Source: Micropterix aruncella (taxonomy: Eukaryota; Arthropoda; Insecta; Lepidoptera; Micropterigidae). From it: 64,000 nucleotides of DNA. Of this stretch, positions 12,236-23,189 are shown piece after piece. The stretch spans positions 16,237,986-16,301,985 of the forward strand of contig OX155960.1 of NCBI GenBank assembly GCA_944548615.1, given 5' to 3'. Position 1 is the first letter of the stretch, and every line of letters begins with the position of its first letter. The position numbers were made by a program, and so were the translations under genes. The notes beneath the pieces were generated by a model. It was given only the letters and a program-made list of their open reading frames with translations. It was not told where the DNA came from and ran no database searches.

Positions 12236-13205
12236 AGTTGCCCAACTGTACTTATTTAAACGCCACAACTCACTTTCTTGAAAAAAATATCCAGTAAACA
12301 ATTCGTTCAACATAGTTTTTTTTTTTTTTTAATATTTCAAAGAGAGGATTAAACCCTGTCTATCTTCGCGTTTCCCCTGGCTGCGGCCTTGACCGATCAG
12401 TAGCTTTTCTGTCTTGTATGTTTCTAAGCTTCGTGGTACCTCGCAAAATGTTAATTTTAAAATCGAAGTTTGCTTAACTGCATTATTAGCAGTATAACTG
12501 CAGATTTACACAACCGTGGTACACCAATAAGACTCAGGAAGTGAGCTCGCCTTAACACAGGAGTGCCTAGAAAGGCGGGCTCGGTTTCACTTTACTTGAC
12601 ACATTATGAAAACAAAGAAACATTTACATTTAATTTGTGCCAATTTTACCAGGGCTCAGACAGATGTATGCTTAAACTTAGAAGAACGGCAATTTCTGGT
12701 TTGTAAACCATTTTTGTTGTGTGCCCTTACATTTGAATGTGTCTGTAACTAATAAATAAATAAATTATTAAATAAATTTCCTTTATTACTGCGTATGGGG
12801 TAAAGAAATTAAAACATTACCTGCAATCGGAATTACCATCGTCGAGAAAGTATAGGAAGCGCAAGCAACCCCGTAACGTTAAAATTAATGGTCTCTACGC
12901 TGCAAATAGAGTTCGTAATGGACGCATTGTGTCGGCCGCGAGAGAATCTTATGTAAAACGGATCAGCATTTGTGGATGAATTCATACGGGGATAATTCCA
13001 TTTAAATTTTTTGACGCATGTGGTTAGCCAATTTAGACTAAACGTAACCAAAAGAATGAATTAAAATTGTCAGAATGAATTTATGCCAGATAAAATGAAA
13101 TAGTCATATATTAAAATGATTTAGCGCTTGCTATGAACACAGACCTCCCTTGTCAACATAGGGAGATATTTATTTATTTATTTCATTTCATAAACAAATC
13201 AACAT
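12236..13205. other. Mostly unrecognised; a LINE-like A-rich tail near 12755-12780
   Basis: Plus-strand sequence ending in TAACTAATAAATAAATAAAT (about 12749) may be the 3' end of a retroposon. The rest (12800-13205) shows no gene or within-window repeat, except a TTTATTTATTTATTTCATTT stretch near 13170 that would be a reversed tail. Confidence 0.3.
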
Positions 13206-13210
13206 AAACA

Positions 13211-13765
13211 TTATAAATAGGATTTACCGCGTGAAATTTGTAGGACCCGACGTTGCAGCCGCCGTTGTCTAGGGTAGACTGAACAGCTGTCAGTCCGTTG
13301 TTTTGCGGGTAGGCCGCAAACCGCTGCCGCCACTGCGTAGGTTATAACGGTGGTGGGGGGCCGGGCTCGGAGCGCGGGAATTTTTAAAATCCGTCTTGCA
13401 CACAACACTCACTGTATCCTGTTTTACGTCTTTGCGTTCGGCGTTCGGCGGCGGGAACATTTTAAGAAGAGGGTTCCACGTAGAAGAGAGTTTGTAGCCG
13501 TCATCTCTATTGAAGTTCGGAGTTCTTCTTATTTCAATGGCTTCCCGGATCATGCGAGGAAAGTGGAATTGTTCCTTGGATAGAACAATGGGATTTTGAA
13601 ACTGCATCCAGTGGTTACTTCCGCTATCCAATATATGTTCGCAGATCGCCGATTTTTCTCGCTGAACGTTTTTAACAGCTTTGATGTGTTGTCAGTCGCG
13701 TGGCTATGGGCCGTTTCGTTTGTCATTTCACGCGGTAAATTCGTTTTCTATCCTATTTATAATGT
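13211..13765 (-). pseudogene. Penelope-like element, GIY-YIG endonuclease relic
   Basis: The minus-strand frame (13631 down to 13290, extending upstream to about 13740 through one frameshift) carries AICEHILDSGSNHW, RMIREAIEIRRTPNFNRDDG and YKLSSTWNPLL. This H/E-containing pattern matches the C-terminal half of the GIY-YIG endonuclease of Penelope-like elements. The relic is bracketed by an inverted repeat: ACATTATAAATAGGA and TTTACCGCGTGAAAT occur at 13209-13245 and reversed at 13725-13765, the right copy having about 11 extra bases between them. Such partial terminal repeats are usual for Penelope-like insertions. The reverse transcriptase is absent. Confidence 0.65.
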
Positions 13766-13799
13766 CAATCAACATAAACAGTTTAGACCAATCCATTGA

Positions 13800-14110
13800 G
13801 ATGTAATATACACATAAATATAAAAATTACAATTATTTTAAGTACATACACAACACATTTAAATAAGCATTAAATTCAAATATTGGTTAAATTCAAGCAT
13901 TACATTCAAAGATTAGAAAAAACACATTTACAGAAAACATAAAGAATAAAAACAATTGATCTTATTTTGACATAAACAAGTAGCGCAATGCCCATACCTT
14001 GCAGAGATCTGGGCTCGCTTTAAAAATATCAAGGTCTGACGCTGGCGAACATAGCGCATTAATGTTCCTTATAAGACACGCGTAAGCAGGCTCCTATTGT
14101 TATTTTGACT
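13800..14110 (-). pseudogene. LINE ORF2 C-terminal relic and 3' UTR
   Basis: The reverse complement of about 14000-14105 resembles the relic at 6820-6915 in sequence (CTGCTTACGCGTG, AATGCGCTATGTTCG, GCGTCAGA) with frameshifts. 13800-13990 is AT-rich and would be its 3' UTR. Severely decayed. Confidence 0.4.
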
Positions 14111-14547
14111 TTAAAAAAATCGGCAAAAATGGCCCATTTGATGAAACAAACCTTCTATGTCACAAAAAACATAGTAGAAATATTGATTATATATGTTATA
14201 AGATTGCTTGTTGCCGTACTTCATTTTGGCAGCTAGGATCTTACTATGAAGCCAAACGTGTAGATAATAGTTTTTTTGTTAATTAACTCAACAGATGGCG
14301 CCCTAAACAGGCCATTATGATATCCTATGTTGAAATAAAATAAAATAATACAGCAAAAAATGACTCTCTAAATCAAAGCTCCTAATATTTTAATATTATT
14401 TACATCAAAATTTCAATGTATATTTGGTTTAATTGCATAATAATTAGGCACTTCTATGTTAAAATATTTTATGAGATGGCGTTCTAATCTCACCGTATTA
14501 TTTCTGTGATATAATCAAACTATATACAAATGCAATTGATACCATTA

Positions 14548-16697
14548 ATAGGTAAGAGTAGGGACCATTGGGCAGTTTTACAGGAATCCCTTTAGAAAAT
14601 GGTTAATAATAAAATTGGTACCATAATTATATTATTTTTCAATAGCCTATACATCTGGCTACTTTTATACATTATCACAACAACAGAATAGTTTTCAATT
14701 TCGAAGAAAAAATAATAAAACCAAACCTTGGGAAAAGTACCCATTCCACACAACGTGAGGGACCATTGGCAGTGGCGGCGCTAGACCACACTTGGACGTC
14801 GGCGAAATTAGGTTCGCGAGGCCTTTTTTATTCCCCAGTCAAAAAGAAAACGTTAGATTACATAAGCCGAATTATAGTGAAACTAATGTATGTGTAAACG
14901 AGTTTTATTGCTAATCAAATAAATGATGTTAAAAATTACACAAATAGAAATTAAAATAGACGTACGTTTCGGCTTTTGGCCTCACTGAACTTTTTCAGGA
15001 TTATGTCATAGCTAATACTAGCCGCTACATCAGCTTCAATTCATAGAATTGATAACGCAGATAGACTCCTTGGGTCATCGTGCTTCTCAAGTAGGTCCTA
15101 ATTAATTTTAACTTTGAGAAGCTTTTCTCAGCGGAAGCTGTACTGACGGGAACTGTGAGCATGATTCTAATTGTTATGTATAAACATTTGGATATATTTC
15201 TTCCAAATTATTTTCTAAAATGTACTGAATGAGTTGTTTCGTCGTTGCCAGAGTCAGTTAAATTCGCTTTTAAAAGCTGTAGCTCTTCAATAAACAGAAA
15301 CTTTGTGGATGGGAGTCTAGTTCTATTCACAGAATGAATGATTGTTTACGTTACGCTCACAGAAGAATGAAATACAAATAATTATACGACACGGGGATTC
15401 CCAGTCCCGAGACTCGCGCGGACTTTAATAGTGTTGCCAGAGGACTCTGGATAATACCCCTAAAGTACTACTTACTCACTTCACTCACGCAAGTGTATGA
15501 AAATAAATAAGAATAAATAAATCTATTTTAAATAATTTGTAAAACTTTTGCGAGGTCCCCTCAGGTGCGAGGCCGTCGGCGGTCGCCGACGTCGCCGACG
15601 CCTAGCGCCGCCACTGACCATTGGGCATACATAGAGGGAGGATTGGGCATAACTAAAATATAGCAGGAAATGTTGCAAATATAAATGAAGAACGCAATAA
15701 ATTCAAATCAAACACGTTTATTTTTATAAAGTGAACTTTTTATCTAAATAGCTAATCAAAGGTTTTCAAATAAAGTAGGTCAATAAATGCAATAAGATTA
15801 TTTTACTAATACTTAAGGAAAAAAATAAATAAATATATGTGACAAATAAACTTGTTATAGAGAACAAAATGATTCATTTCTTATTTTCAATTAGGTAGTG
15901 TAGGGGTCAAAGATTTTTTTTGACATCTTCTTTTAGAATTTTAGAGAAGGTGGGGCAATTTGTTTTTAAGTTTCTTTCGACATATCTGCAATATCTGGAA
16001 TTTCCAGAAAATTAAAAGTGTTCTTCAACTTTGTCGGTATCCTAAATATAACCGTTTCAGTAGTGTTTTTAATTTATTTGACGTGACCGACATAATGAAA
16101 TGTCGTGTTTTTGGGGGACCTCAAGCTCTTTACCGCATAGCCGCCTTATTCAAAACTTTTGTTTAGTGCGGCGACATAATCTTCGTCCTCAATGAAGACA
16201 GGAAAGCTTGTATGAAATATTATGTCGGCTCATATGTACCTATGTTATATTTGGTATCATTGGCACATCCATGACAATAATAGCTACTTAAAGAGTTTTG
16301 TTTGGGCATGCCCAAGACTCCCCTACCAATTTAGTGCTCAATGCTCCCTCCATATTTTTTAAATGTTAAGATGATGCAATTGAACTAATGCTTATATTTA
16401 ACCCTAAACATATTACTTTCATTTGAATAATACTATTTTTTTTTAAATTGACATGTTTATCTATTGAAAACTGACATACATTAACTAAAAAAATACTTAC
16501 TTTTGAGCACTAAAATCGTAAATTATTTCCGAAACTTTTACTGACATGTTCATTCAGTTCCATTTGACCTTTGTCAGTGGTGCCGACATAAGTACAAAAA
16601 ACTATTAAATTTATAGATTTTTTAAACTTGCGTGTCAATATTAAAAGGGGGGTGGCCAAGCCTACCAACTGCCCAATGGTCCCCACTCTCCCCTAAT
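14548..16697. mobile_element. Putative 2.1-kb DNA element with short inverted ends, host of a nested hAT
   Basis: AGAGTAGGGACCATTGGGCA (about 14548) is mirrored by TGCCCAATGGTCCCCACTCT near 16671-16690, giving inverted ends of about 25 bp. The interior repeats related GGACCATTGG/CATTGGGCAT phrases and carries no recognised transposase. No clear target duplication could be fixed. This could instead be a non-autonomous relative of an unknown family; 16700-16790 is unremarkable. Confidence 0.45.
14770..15616 (-). mobile_element. hAT-superfamily DNA transposon, defective
   Basis: The ends are CAGTGGCGGCGCTAG and CTAGCGCCGCCACTG, flanked by an exact 8-bp duplication ACCATTGG (14762-14769 and 15617-15624). 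An 8-bp duplication and CAGTGGCG termini are hallmarks of hAT. At about 14985-15260 the minus strand encodes TVPVSTASAEKSFSKLKLIR and, after a frameshift and one stop, a SYDIILKKFSEAKSR segment: the C-terminal dimerisation domain of a hAT transposase. The N-terminal DNA-binding and most catalytic parts are missing in 847 bp. Confidence 0.8.
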
Positions 16698-16793
16698 TTA
16701 ATGTTTATACTATTAACGTTGGTTGAATATTGTTTATTTTATATGTGTAATCAGTATTTATATAAAAAATTCAATAACACAATTTTATTGTAT

Positions 16794-17337
16794 ACTAGCT
16801 GCGCCCAGCGGTTTCACCCGCATGGTGATGGAAAATTGTGATAATGATGATAGAAAACCATATATCTTTATAAATTATAGCTTATGTGTTATTCTGATGT
16901 GTAAGAGTAACAAACATCCATACATACATACAAACTTTCGCGTTTATAATATTAGTAGGATTATTAGTAGGATAGTAGGATAGAATTTAAATTTCGAATG
17001 TCAATTTCTTTGATTTTTTTCCTACTTAATTAACAGTTATCGTTATATTTTAGATAATTCACACTATATATTTATAAATTATAGCCTATGTGTTATTCTG
17101 ATGTGTAAGCTATATTATTGTAAATTTTCATCAAAATCCATTCAGTGGTTTTTGCGTGAAAGAGTAACAAACATCCATACATACATGCAAACTTTCGCGT
17201 TTATAATATTAGTAGGATTATTAGTAGGATAGTAGGATAGAATTTAAAGTTCGAATGTCAATTTCTTTGATTTTTTTCCTACTTACTTAACAGTTATCTT
17301 TATATTTTAGATAATTCACACTATATATTTATAAATT
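16794..17337 (+). repeat. ACTAGCTG-type element and tandem units split by the LINE
   Basis: Begins ACTAGCTGCGCCCAGCGGTT (16794), then units containing TATGTGTTATTCTGATGTG, AACAAACATCCATACATACA and TTCGCGTTTATAATATTAGT followed by TTAGTAGGAT units and a TTCGAATGTCAATTTC spacer. Unit 1 (about 16865-17065) lacks about 55 bp present in unit 2 (17066-17325). Unit 3 starts at 17326 and is interrupted by the LINE, resuming at 22213. Confidence 0.75.
17331..17337. repeat. Target-site duplication, left copy (ATAAATT)
   Basis: The 7 bp ATAAATT stand here and again at 22206-22212, where the interrupted unit resumes with ATAGCCTATG. Unit 2 shows the uninterrupted site TATAAATTATAGCC, so the empty site can be read directly. 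Because the LINE tail is A-rich, one or two bases could be shared by chance. Confidence 0.75.
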
Positions 17338-18357
17338 CTCTTAAATGAAGATGCAATTAAGTGTTCTCGTTGCTCCAATTATTACCACTTCTTTTGCGTC
17401 GGGATGAAGGAAGCCACTTTTAACAAAACGAAGAATGATATCAAAACCAAAGATAGTTGGGTGTGTTCTTCGTGTCGCGGGACTAGATCCACGTCGTCAT
17501 CATCCTCCGAGCGAGTCAGGGACGTCGCTTGCAATTCACCGAGGACTACAAGCAATGAAACTCTTCTTTTGGAATTACGAGCCATCCGGGAGGAAATGAA
17601 GGAGCTTCGCGGTTTACGAAAAGACTTTCACGATCTCAAAGCTATCAGCAATGACATCCGTGAAATGAAAACCAAAGTGACCGCTCTTGAACCGACTCTG
17701 GATTTTTTCGCGAAGAAATTTGAAGAATTCGAGAAGAAAATGAGTATCTACGACCAGAAAATCAACAAAGTTGATATTTTAGAACAAGAGGTCACTTCTC
17801 TACGACGTCTTGTCGACTCATTACATACACAACACGAAGAACGCGAACAGTGGGGACGACTACTAAATGTTGAAATCATAGGTATTCCTGAACAAAACAA
17901 AGAAGCCCTTGCCGAGACGGTTATAAAATTGTCCAACTTGGTTAACGTTCAGATGAATCGATCAGACATCGAGTTTGCCACCCGCGTTGCCCAGCGAACT
18001 CCTTTGCCCGGGCGTCCGAAAACTATTATCGCGAAGTTGAACCGCCGAAACCTAAAAGATGAACTGATAGCTGCCATTAAGAAACGACGAGGGATTACGA
18101 CTGCCGATTTGGGGATCCCCGGTCCAGCGAAGCAAGTATTCGTCAACGAACACCTTACTCCCTTTCGGAAGGAACTGTATCACAAAGTCAGACAGTTCTC
18201 CAAAGACAAGCGGTTTCAATACGTTTGGATTAAACACTGCAAGATTTATCTGCGGAAAAACGACACATCTCCTGCAATACATATTTCGAGCACACACGAT
18301 CTGCAAAATATCACTTCTGCCGTTCGTCCACATCTATCGCCTGTCGTCACAGTATAA
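17338..18357 (+). CDS. LINE ORF1 protein (PHD-type finger, coiled coil, RNA-binding and FP-like domains), 5'-truncated
   Basis: The frame is open from the insertion edge to TAA at 18355. Upstream of the first Met (17404) it still encodes KCSRCSNYYHFFCVGMKEA and then SWVCSSC: Cys/Cys, His/Cys and Cys/Cys pairs of a PHD finger whose first Cys pair is lost. So Met 17404 is internal, not the true start. Counting from it: residues 50-145 are a charged coiled coil (LRAIREEMKELRGLRKDF, KFEEFEKKM), 153-215 an RRM-like fold (LLNVEIIGIPEQ ... KTIIAKLNRR), and 243-305 a segment (QVFVNEHLTPF ... YVWIKHCKIYLRK) resembling the C-terminal domain of the baculovirus FP protein, known to be shared with LINE ORF1 proteins. 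Role: binds element RNA and forms the retrotransposition particle. Confidence 0.8.
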   Translation, partial: LLNEDAIKCSRCSNYYHFFCVGMKEATFNKTKNDIKTKDSWVCSSCRGTRSTSSSSSERVRDVACNSPRTTSNETLLLELRAIREEMKELRGLRKDFHDLKAISNDIREMKTKVTALEPTLDFFAKKFEEFEKKMSIYDQKINKVDILEQEVTSLRRLVDSLHTQHEEREQWGRLLNVEIIGIPEQNKEALAETVIKLSNLVNVQMNRSDIEFATRVAQRTPLPGRPKTIIAKLNRRNLKDELIAAIKKRRGITTADLGIPGPAKQVFVNEHLTPFRKELYHKVRQFSKDKRFQYVWIKHCKIYLRKNDTSPAIHISSTHDLQNITSAVRPHLSPVVTV

Positions 18358-18641
18358 AACCACCTCATTCGTGAAGCCACTGCCATATTATTATGTTATA
18401 TATTTACCTATTACTATTATTATTCTTTTTATTATTAATAGCATACTAACAACTGATATAAAATGTATTAATATTAAATTCCTATTTAATATATATATAT
18501 TTATTTATTATCTTTCCAGTTGCTTGCCCTTAGTCTATTTGACTCGCGATGCGACATATCTACGTACTGATATGTATACGAACCTACCCATACATTCACG
18601 CGTAATACTGGTTTTCAAACAATGTTCCGTTGTAAGTTTAA
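18358..18641 (+). other. Spacer between ORF1 and ORF2
   Basis: 284 bp of AT-rich sequence. A hydrophobic frame at 18371-18682 begins only with GTG and has no recognisable similarity; I regard it as chance. The last in-frame stop before ORF2 is TAA at 18639. Confidence 0.6.
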
Positions 18642-21554
18642 TTATCGCAATATTATGGTCGCTATCGATTCACTGGCTATAATTTAAACGTATTTTATCA
18701 AAATACCAGAGGTTTGCGTACGAAAACTGCTCAGTTTCTTCAGAATATACTATTACAGAATAACGACTTAATTATGATTACAGAGAGTTGGTTATCGAGT
18801 GGATTTGGTGATGCTGAAATAATAGATGCGAGGTACGATGTCTTCCGCCAGGATCGTGAATACTGCCTTACCGGGCAGATTCGCGGCGGCGGGACATTGA
18901 TTGCCGTTAAGCGTGAACTGCGAGCCAGGTACAACCCCGACTGGGGCAGCGATTGCTCGGCCGAATGCGTCTGGGTTACTGTTCCTGCCTCTTCATTACA
19001 TGTTCAGGTCGACCTTCATTTATGCTGCGTGTATATTCCAGGATCAGGCTCCATTCACTATAATCTGCTTGACGGTTTCATGAACAGTCTCGCCTCAATC
19101 CGTAACAGATTGTCAGACGACATTTTCTTAATTTTTGGCGACTATAATTTACCTGATATTGAATGGATTCCGAGTCAAGAGCTAACGTCCTTTGTTCACT
19201 CTGGTACACTTAATTCAGTAGGATCTATGTTTGTAGACAAATCATCTCTTTGCGGTTTAAAGCAATACAACAGTATCACCAACAGAAATGGCCGCATACT
19301 AGATCTCATCTTAAGTACGGAATTGGTCAACGTTGTTAGATCTGAACATCCCCTTGTAAAGGAGGATGCTCATCATCCTTCTTTAGACATAATATTTCGC
19401 TGTCGTAAGCCTCAAACTCTCCGGGATGCTCTTTACCCAAAATTTCTTTACCACAAAGGGGATTATTCAAACATCACTGCTCGCCTTGCGACCGTCGATT
19501 GGGAGACTTTGCTCAATAACTGTTCTTTAGAGGATGCATTAGATAATTTCTACCAGGTTATTAACGATGCCATTGAACAATTCGTCCCTCTTCGCAAACC
19601 TTCCAGAAATAGCCATCCGCTCTGGTTTTCTTTACCTTTAATAAAAATAATGAAGGAAAAGTCTAAATACCACAAGAAATGGAAAAAATTCCATAATTCT
19701 TCCGACTATGACACTTTTTGTATGTTACGCGCTCGACAAAGACGCGTCCAAGCAGAATGTTTTAAGAACTTTATAAATCAATGCCAATGTGATATAACCC
19801 GTTCCCCGGAAAAGTTCTGGCTGTATGTGAAGAAACTTCAGAAGAATGATAGAATTCCGCAACATATGACCTATGACAGCCACTCAATTAGCGGTGGCTC
19901 ACAAATATCCGAAGCATTCTCTCAGTATTTTGAATCCGTGTTTGCGGATATCCCAACTTCCGCATCTTCATCACATAATATGGCGTCCAGCAATATTTCC
20001 CCAATAGCGACTATTAGCAGCATCGATACAAATGAGGCATTGATTTATAAGTACCTTAAAGCAGTTGACAAGAAGAAAAGTGCAGGCAGCGACTCGATTC
20101 CTCCCTGCTTTATCGCTAACTGTGCTACACAACTTGCAAAACCTGTCAGCATGTTATTCACAAGATCTGTCGACGAAGGACAATTTCCCGGTAAATGGAA
20201 GGAAGCCCATATCATACCAATCCATAAGGGTGGATGCAAATCGAAGGTCGAACATTACCGACCAATCTCCATCTTACCTACTCTAAGCAAGGTTTTCGAA
20301 AAGGTCGTCTTCGACCAAGTTTATCCTGCTATTTCTTCGTCTCTTTCCCAACAGCAACATGGGTTTACACAGCGACGCTCTGTTTTGACCAATCTGTGTG
20401 AATTCACAGACTATGTATCTTGCCAAATGGATAATCGCTCTCAGGTCGATGTTATATATACCGATTTTAGCAAGGCATTCGATCGAGTTGATCATGCGAT
20501 TCTAATTTGCAAACTCGGCAATATCGGTATACATGGTGATTTACTGCGTTGGTTCACTTCGTATGTCAGCAATCGTCATCAAGCTGTTGTCATCGGGGGG
20601 CATAAATCGAATTTTATATCGGTCCCATCTGGGGTACCGCAGGGGTCTCATTTAGGACCATTGCTCTTCAATATCTTCATCAACGACGTAGGCAACTGTT
20701 TCTCCAATAGTTTTCACATCTCCTATGCTGACGACTTAAAAATTTACCAGTCTGTAAATAGCATCGAGGATAGTGTCTCCATCCAAAGAGACCTCGACCG
20801 GTTCTACGACTATTGTGTTAGGAATAAGTTAACATTAAATATTTCAAAATGTCAAAAAATCACTTTCACAAGGAAAAACAATAAAATAAATTTCATTTAT
20901 AAACTCAATCATATCCCCCTAAGTGAAAAGAGTGAGGTGCGCGATCTGGGTTTAGTATTAGATAATAAACTGCTGTTTGATAAACATATCGACTATGCTA
21001 CCGGAAAAGCTCATAAAATGTTAGGATTCATCCAGCGAGTGTGTAAACCGTTTAGCGATGTAAGAACCCTTAAGATTTTATACTTCTCCTATGTACGCAG
21101 CATTCTCGAATACGGATCTATCATTTGGTCGCCTCAATATACAGTCTATAAAAATAGAGTCGAGAGACTCCAGAAGTACTTCATGAGACATCTTGATTTT
21201 AAATCGTTTCAAACCTCCGAAAGTTACTCAGAGAGACTTAACCGTCATAACATGGACTCACTCGAGGATAGGCGCCTCCAATATGATATACGTTTTCTGT
21301 ACAATATTATTAATAATAAAATTGACAGTCCCTATTCTGTAGGCAGAATCTCCTACCGAATCCCCAACAATAAGACCAGGGCTCGAGATTTATTTTATCT
21401 ACCGAGAGTCAATACCAATTATGGTCAAAATATGTATTTTTATAGAGCACTTCGATCATATAACCTCAACTTTCAATGTGTGGATATTTTTAATTTATCT
21501 TCAAATACTTGCTTCGAAGAAATTAGAAATACGATAAACAGCCTTCGGGTTTGA
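18642..21554 (+). CDS. LINE ORF2: AP-type endonuclease and reverse transcriptase
   Basis: Open from 18642 to TGA at 21552. No ATG precedes the conserved start NVFYQNTRGLRTKT (about 18687-18728); the commonly called start at 18714 is a TTG, so initiation is probably non-AUG or by reinitiation after ORF1. Counting from 18714: endonuclease residues 1-235 with TESWL (23-27), GGTLIAV, FGDYNLPDIEW (141-151), LDLILS and EDAHHPSLD (217-225). RT residues about 445-720 with KKSAGSDSIPP, HYRPISILPTLSK, YTDFSKAFDRVDH, SGVPQGSHLGPLLF and the catalytic SYADDLKIY (YADD at 671-674). A C-terminal tail of about 220 residues follows, without RNase H. No frameshift or stop is seen, so the protein could be functional. 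It nicks target DNA and copies the LINE RNA into the site. Confidence 0.92.
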   Translation, partial: LSQYYGRYRFTGYNLNVFYQNTRGLRTKTAQFLQNILLQNNDLIMITESWLSSGFGDAEIIDARYDVFRQDREYCLTGQIRGGGTLIAVKRELRARYNPDWGSDCSAECVWVTVPASSLHVQVDLHLCCVYIPGSGSIHYNLLDGFMNSLASIRNRLSDDIFLIFGDYNLPDIEWIPSQELTSFVHSGTLNSVGSMFVDKSSLCGLKQYNSITNRNGRILDLILSTELVNVVRSEHPLVKEDAHHPSLDIIFRCRKPQTLRDALYPKFLYHKGDYSNITARLATVDWETLLNNCSLEDALDNFYQVINDAIEQFVPLRKPSRNSHPLWFSLPLIKIMKEKSKYHKKWKKFHNSSDYDTFCMLRARQRRVQAECFKNFINQCQCDITRSPEKFWLYVKKLQKNDRIPQHMTYDSHSISGGSQISEAFSQYFESVFADIPTSASSSHNMASSNISPIATISSIDTNEALIYKYLKAVDKKKSAGSDSIPPCFIANCATQLAKPVSMLFTRSVDEGQFPGKWKEAHIIPIHKGGCKSKVEHYRPISILPTLSKVFEKVVFDQVYPAISSSLSQQQHGFTQRRSVLTNLCEFTDYVSCQMDNRSQVDVIYTDFSKAFDRVDHAILICKLGNIGIHGDLLRWFTSYVSNRHQAVVIGGHKSNFISVPSGVPQGSHLGPLLFNIFINDVGNCFSNSFHISYADDLKIYQSVNSIEDSVSIQRDLDRFYDYCVRNKLTLNISKCQKITFTRKNNKINFIYKLNHIPLSEKSEVRDLGLVLDNKLLFDKHIDYATGKAHKMLGFIQRVCKPFSDVRTLKILYFSYVRSILEYGSIIWSPQYTVYKNRVERLQKYFMRHLDFKSFQTSESYSERLNRHNMDSLEDRRLQYDIRFLYNIINNKIDSPYSVGRISYRIPNNKTRARDLFYLPRVNTNYGQNMYFYRALRSYNLNFQCVDIFNLSSNTCFEEIRNTINSLRV

Positions 21555-21687
21555 TTGGTATTTCTTCGTCCGTTGGGTACGTAGGCTGTGGCAATCACCA
21601 CTACACTATAACAATGCTTTCTAGTCAGTATAATATTCTCTATAAAAGTTCATATGTATATTAACATTATAAACACATTGTGATGTA

Positions 21688-21856
<169 letters not shown>

Positions 21857-22205
21857 AACTATATTTTTACATTTTATTATTACCGTATCGTATTATTTAT
21901 ATTAATTTATTGTTTGTGCACGTGTATGTATGTATATATGTATATACGTTATATATCATCATATATCATACATCTACATAACTCATAATATGGCTTATCT
22001 TACTTACTTACTTAGCTTACCCTATCCCTTTCCCCTTACTTGAACCTGCATTTGTATCATTGCTCATTGCGCTGTAACAATAGATTTAATTTAATTGTGA
22101 AAACTTTTAATTGGCCTTAGATGTATATATTATGTGTTAGTATTAAGTATAAAACGCTGTAAGTTTTCTGAAAAATAAAAATAAAAAAAAATAAATAAAA
22201 AATAA

Positions 22206-22350
22206 AATAAATTATAGCCTATGTGTTATTCTGATGTGTAAGCTATATTATTGTAAAGTTTCATCAAAATCCATTCAGTAGTTTTTGCGTGAAAGAGTAA
22301 CAAACATCCATACATACATACAAACTTTCGCGTTTATAATATTAGTAGGA
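22206..22350 (+). repeat. Right target duplication and continuation of the split tandem unit 3
   Basis: ATAAATT (22206-22212) then ATAGCCTATGTGTTATTCTG ... TTCGCGTTTATAATATTAGT AGGAT: the remainder of unit 3 of the 16.8-17.3 kb array. It matches unit 2 closely, including the 55-bp part missing from unit 1. Confidence 0.8.
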
Positions 22351-23180
22351 TGGCCAAATAAATTGTTAATAGTTTCGCCGGATAATGCTATTAGTGCCAC
22401 CTGCATGACGCCGATGCAAAAAGGGTTACCAAAACGTACTATGGAGTTGAGCATTTTAACACCGTATTTATGTGAGAAGTTAATATACTATAAATTAAAG
22501 CTCCCATTTCTAATTCAAAATATATGTATATCTGATTGGACCTGAGATATTGTTAATACTTTATCAGATAGTTGATAAAATGCTATTAAATATCTTCTTT
22601 GTCGGAGATATGTTCATATGGTGACATCCGCTAACCAACTATTAAATGTTTTCGTTTTGAACGACGCTAATAGGAATTGACGTGTTTGTTTAGAGCGAAT
22701 TATATATTTTTCGTTCATTCTGTATATACGAATAGATTATATATTAATTTTTACCTAGCTGCTATAACAGCATCAATAATAAATAATAGTTAAAATAGAT
22801 ATAACACCGATACAATAAGCTATTGGAGTTGCATATCTTTTCCAATTAAAACGGTCGTTTGACGCGATGTCCAGTGCCACAAGAGCCCCGCAAATATCCT
22901 CTATAATCCGCCGCTAAATTGAGCTCTATTCCATTGCCTCGCAGCAAATAGGCCGTAATGACGGTGCTCTAAATGTATTAGAAGTACAACTTTCTTATAT
23001 TCTTCACTTCCTTGAGTTGGAAGATATAATATTGAGAGGCAATTCAATGGATCTGGCAGCGGAGATTTTATTCACTTAAATAACAGCTGGTGAATGTTTA
23101 TAATATGTATAGTGAAACGAGTCTTTGTGATGCAGATTTGTGTTGCAACTTTCTGGAACATGCCAATATATCTGTAACAG
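22351..23180. other. No recognised gene or repeat
   Basis: Short frames only. No similarity to other parts of the window was noticed. Confidence 0.35.
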
Positions 23181-23189
23181 TAGCGCTTT

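Noticed and set aside
18371..18682. 103-residue hydrophobic frame between LINE ORF1 and ORF2
   Set aside because: Begins only at GTG, overlaps the conserved ORF2 start in another frame, and its hydrophobicity is what T-rich DNA produces.
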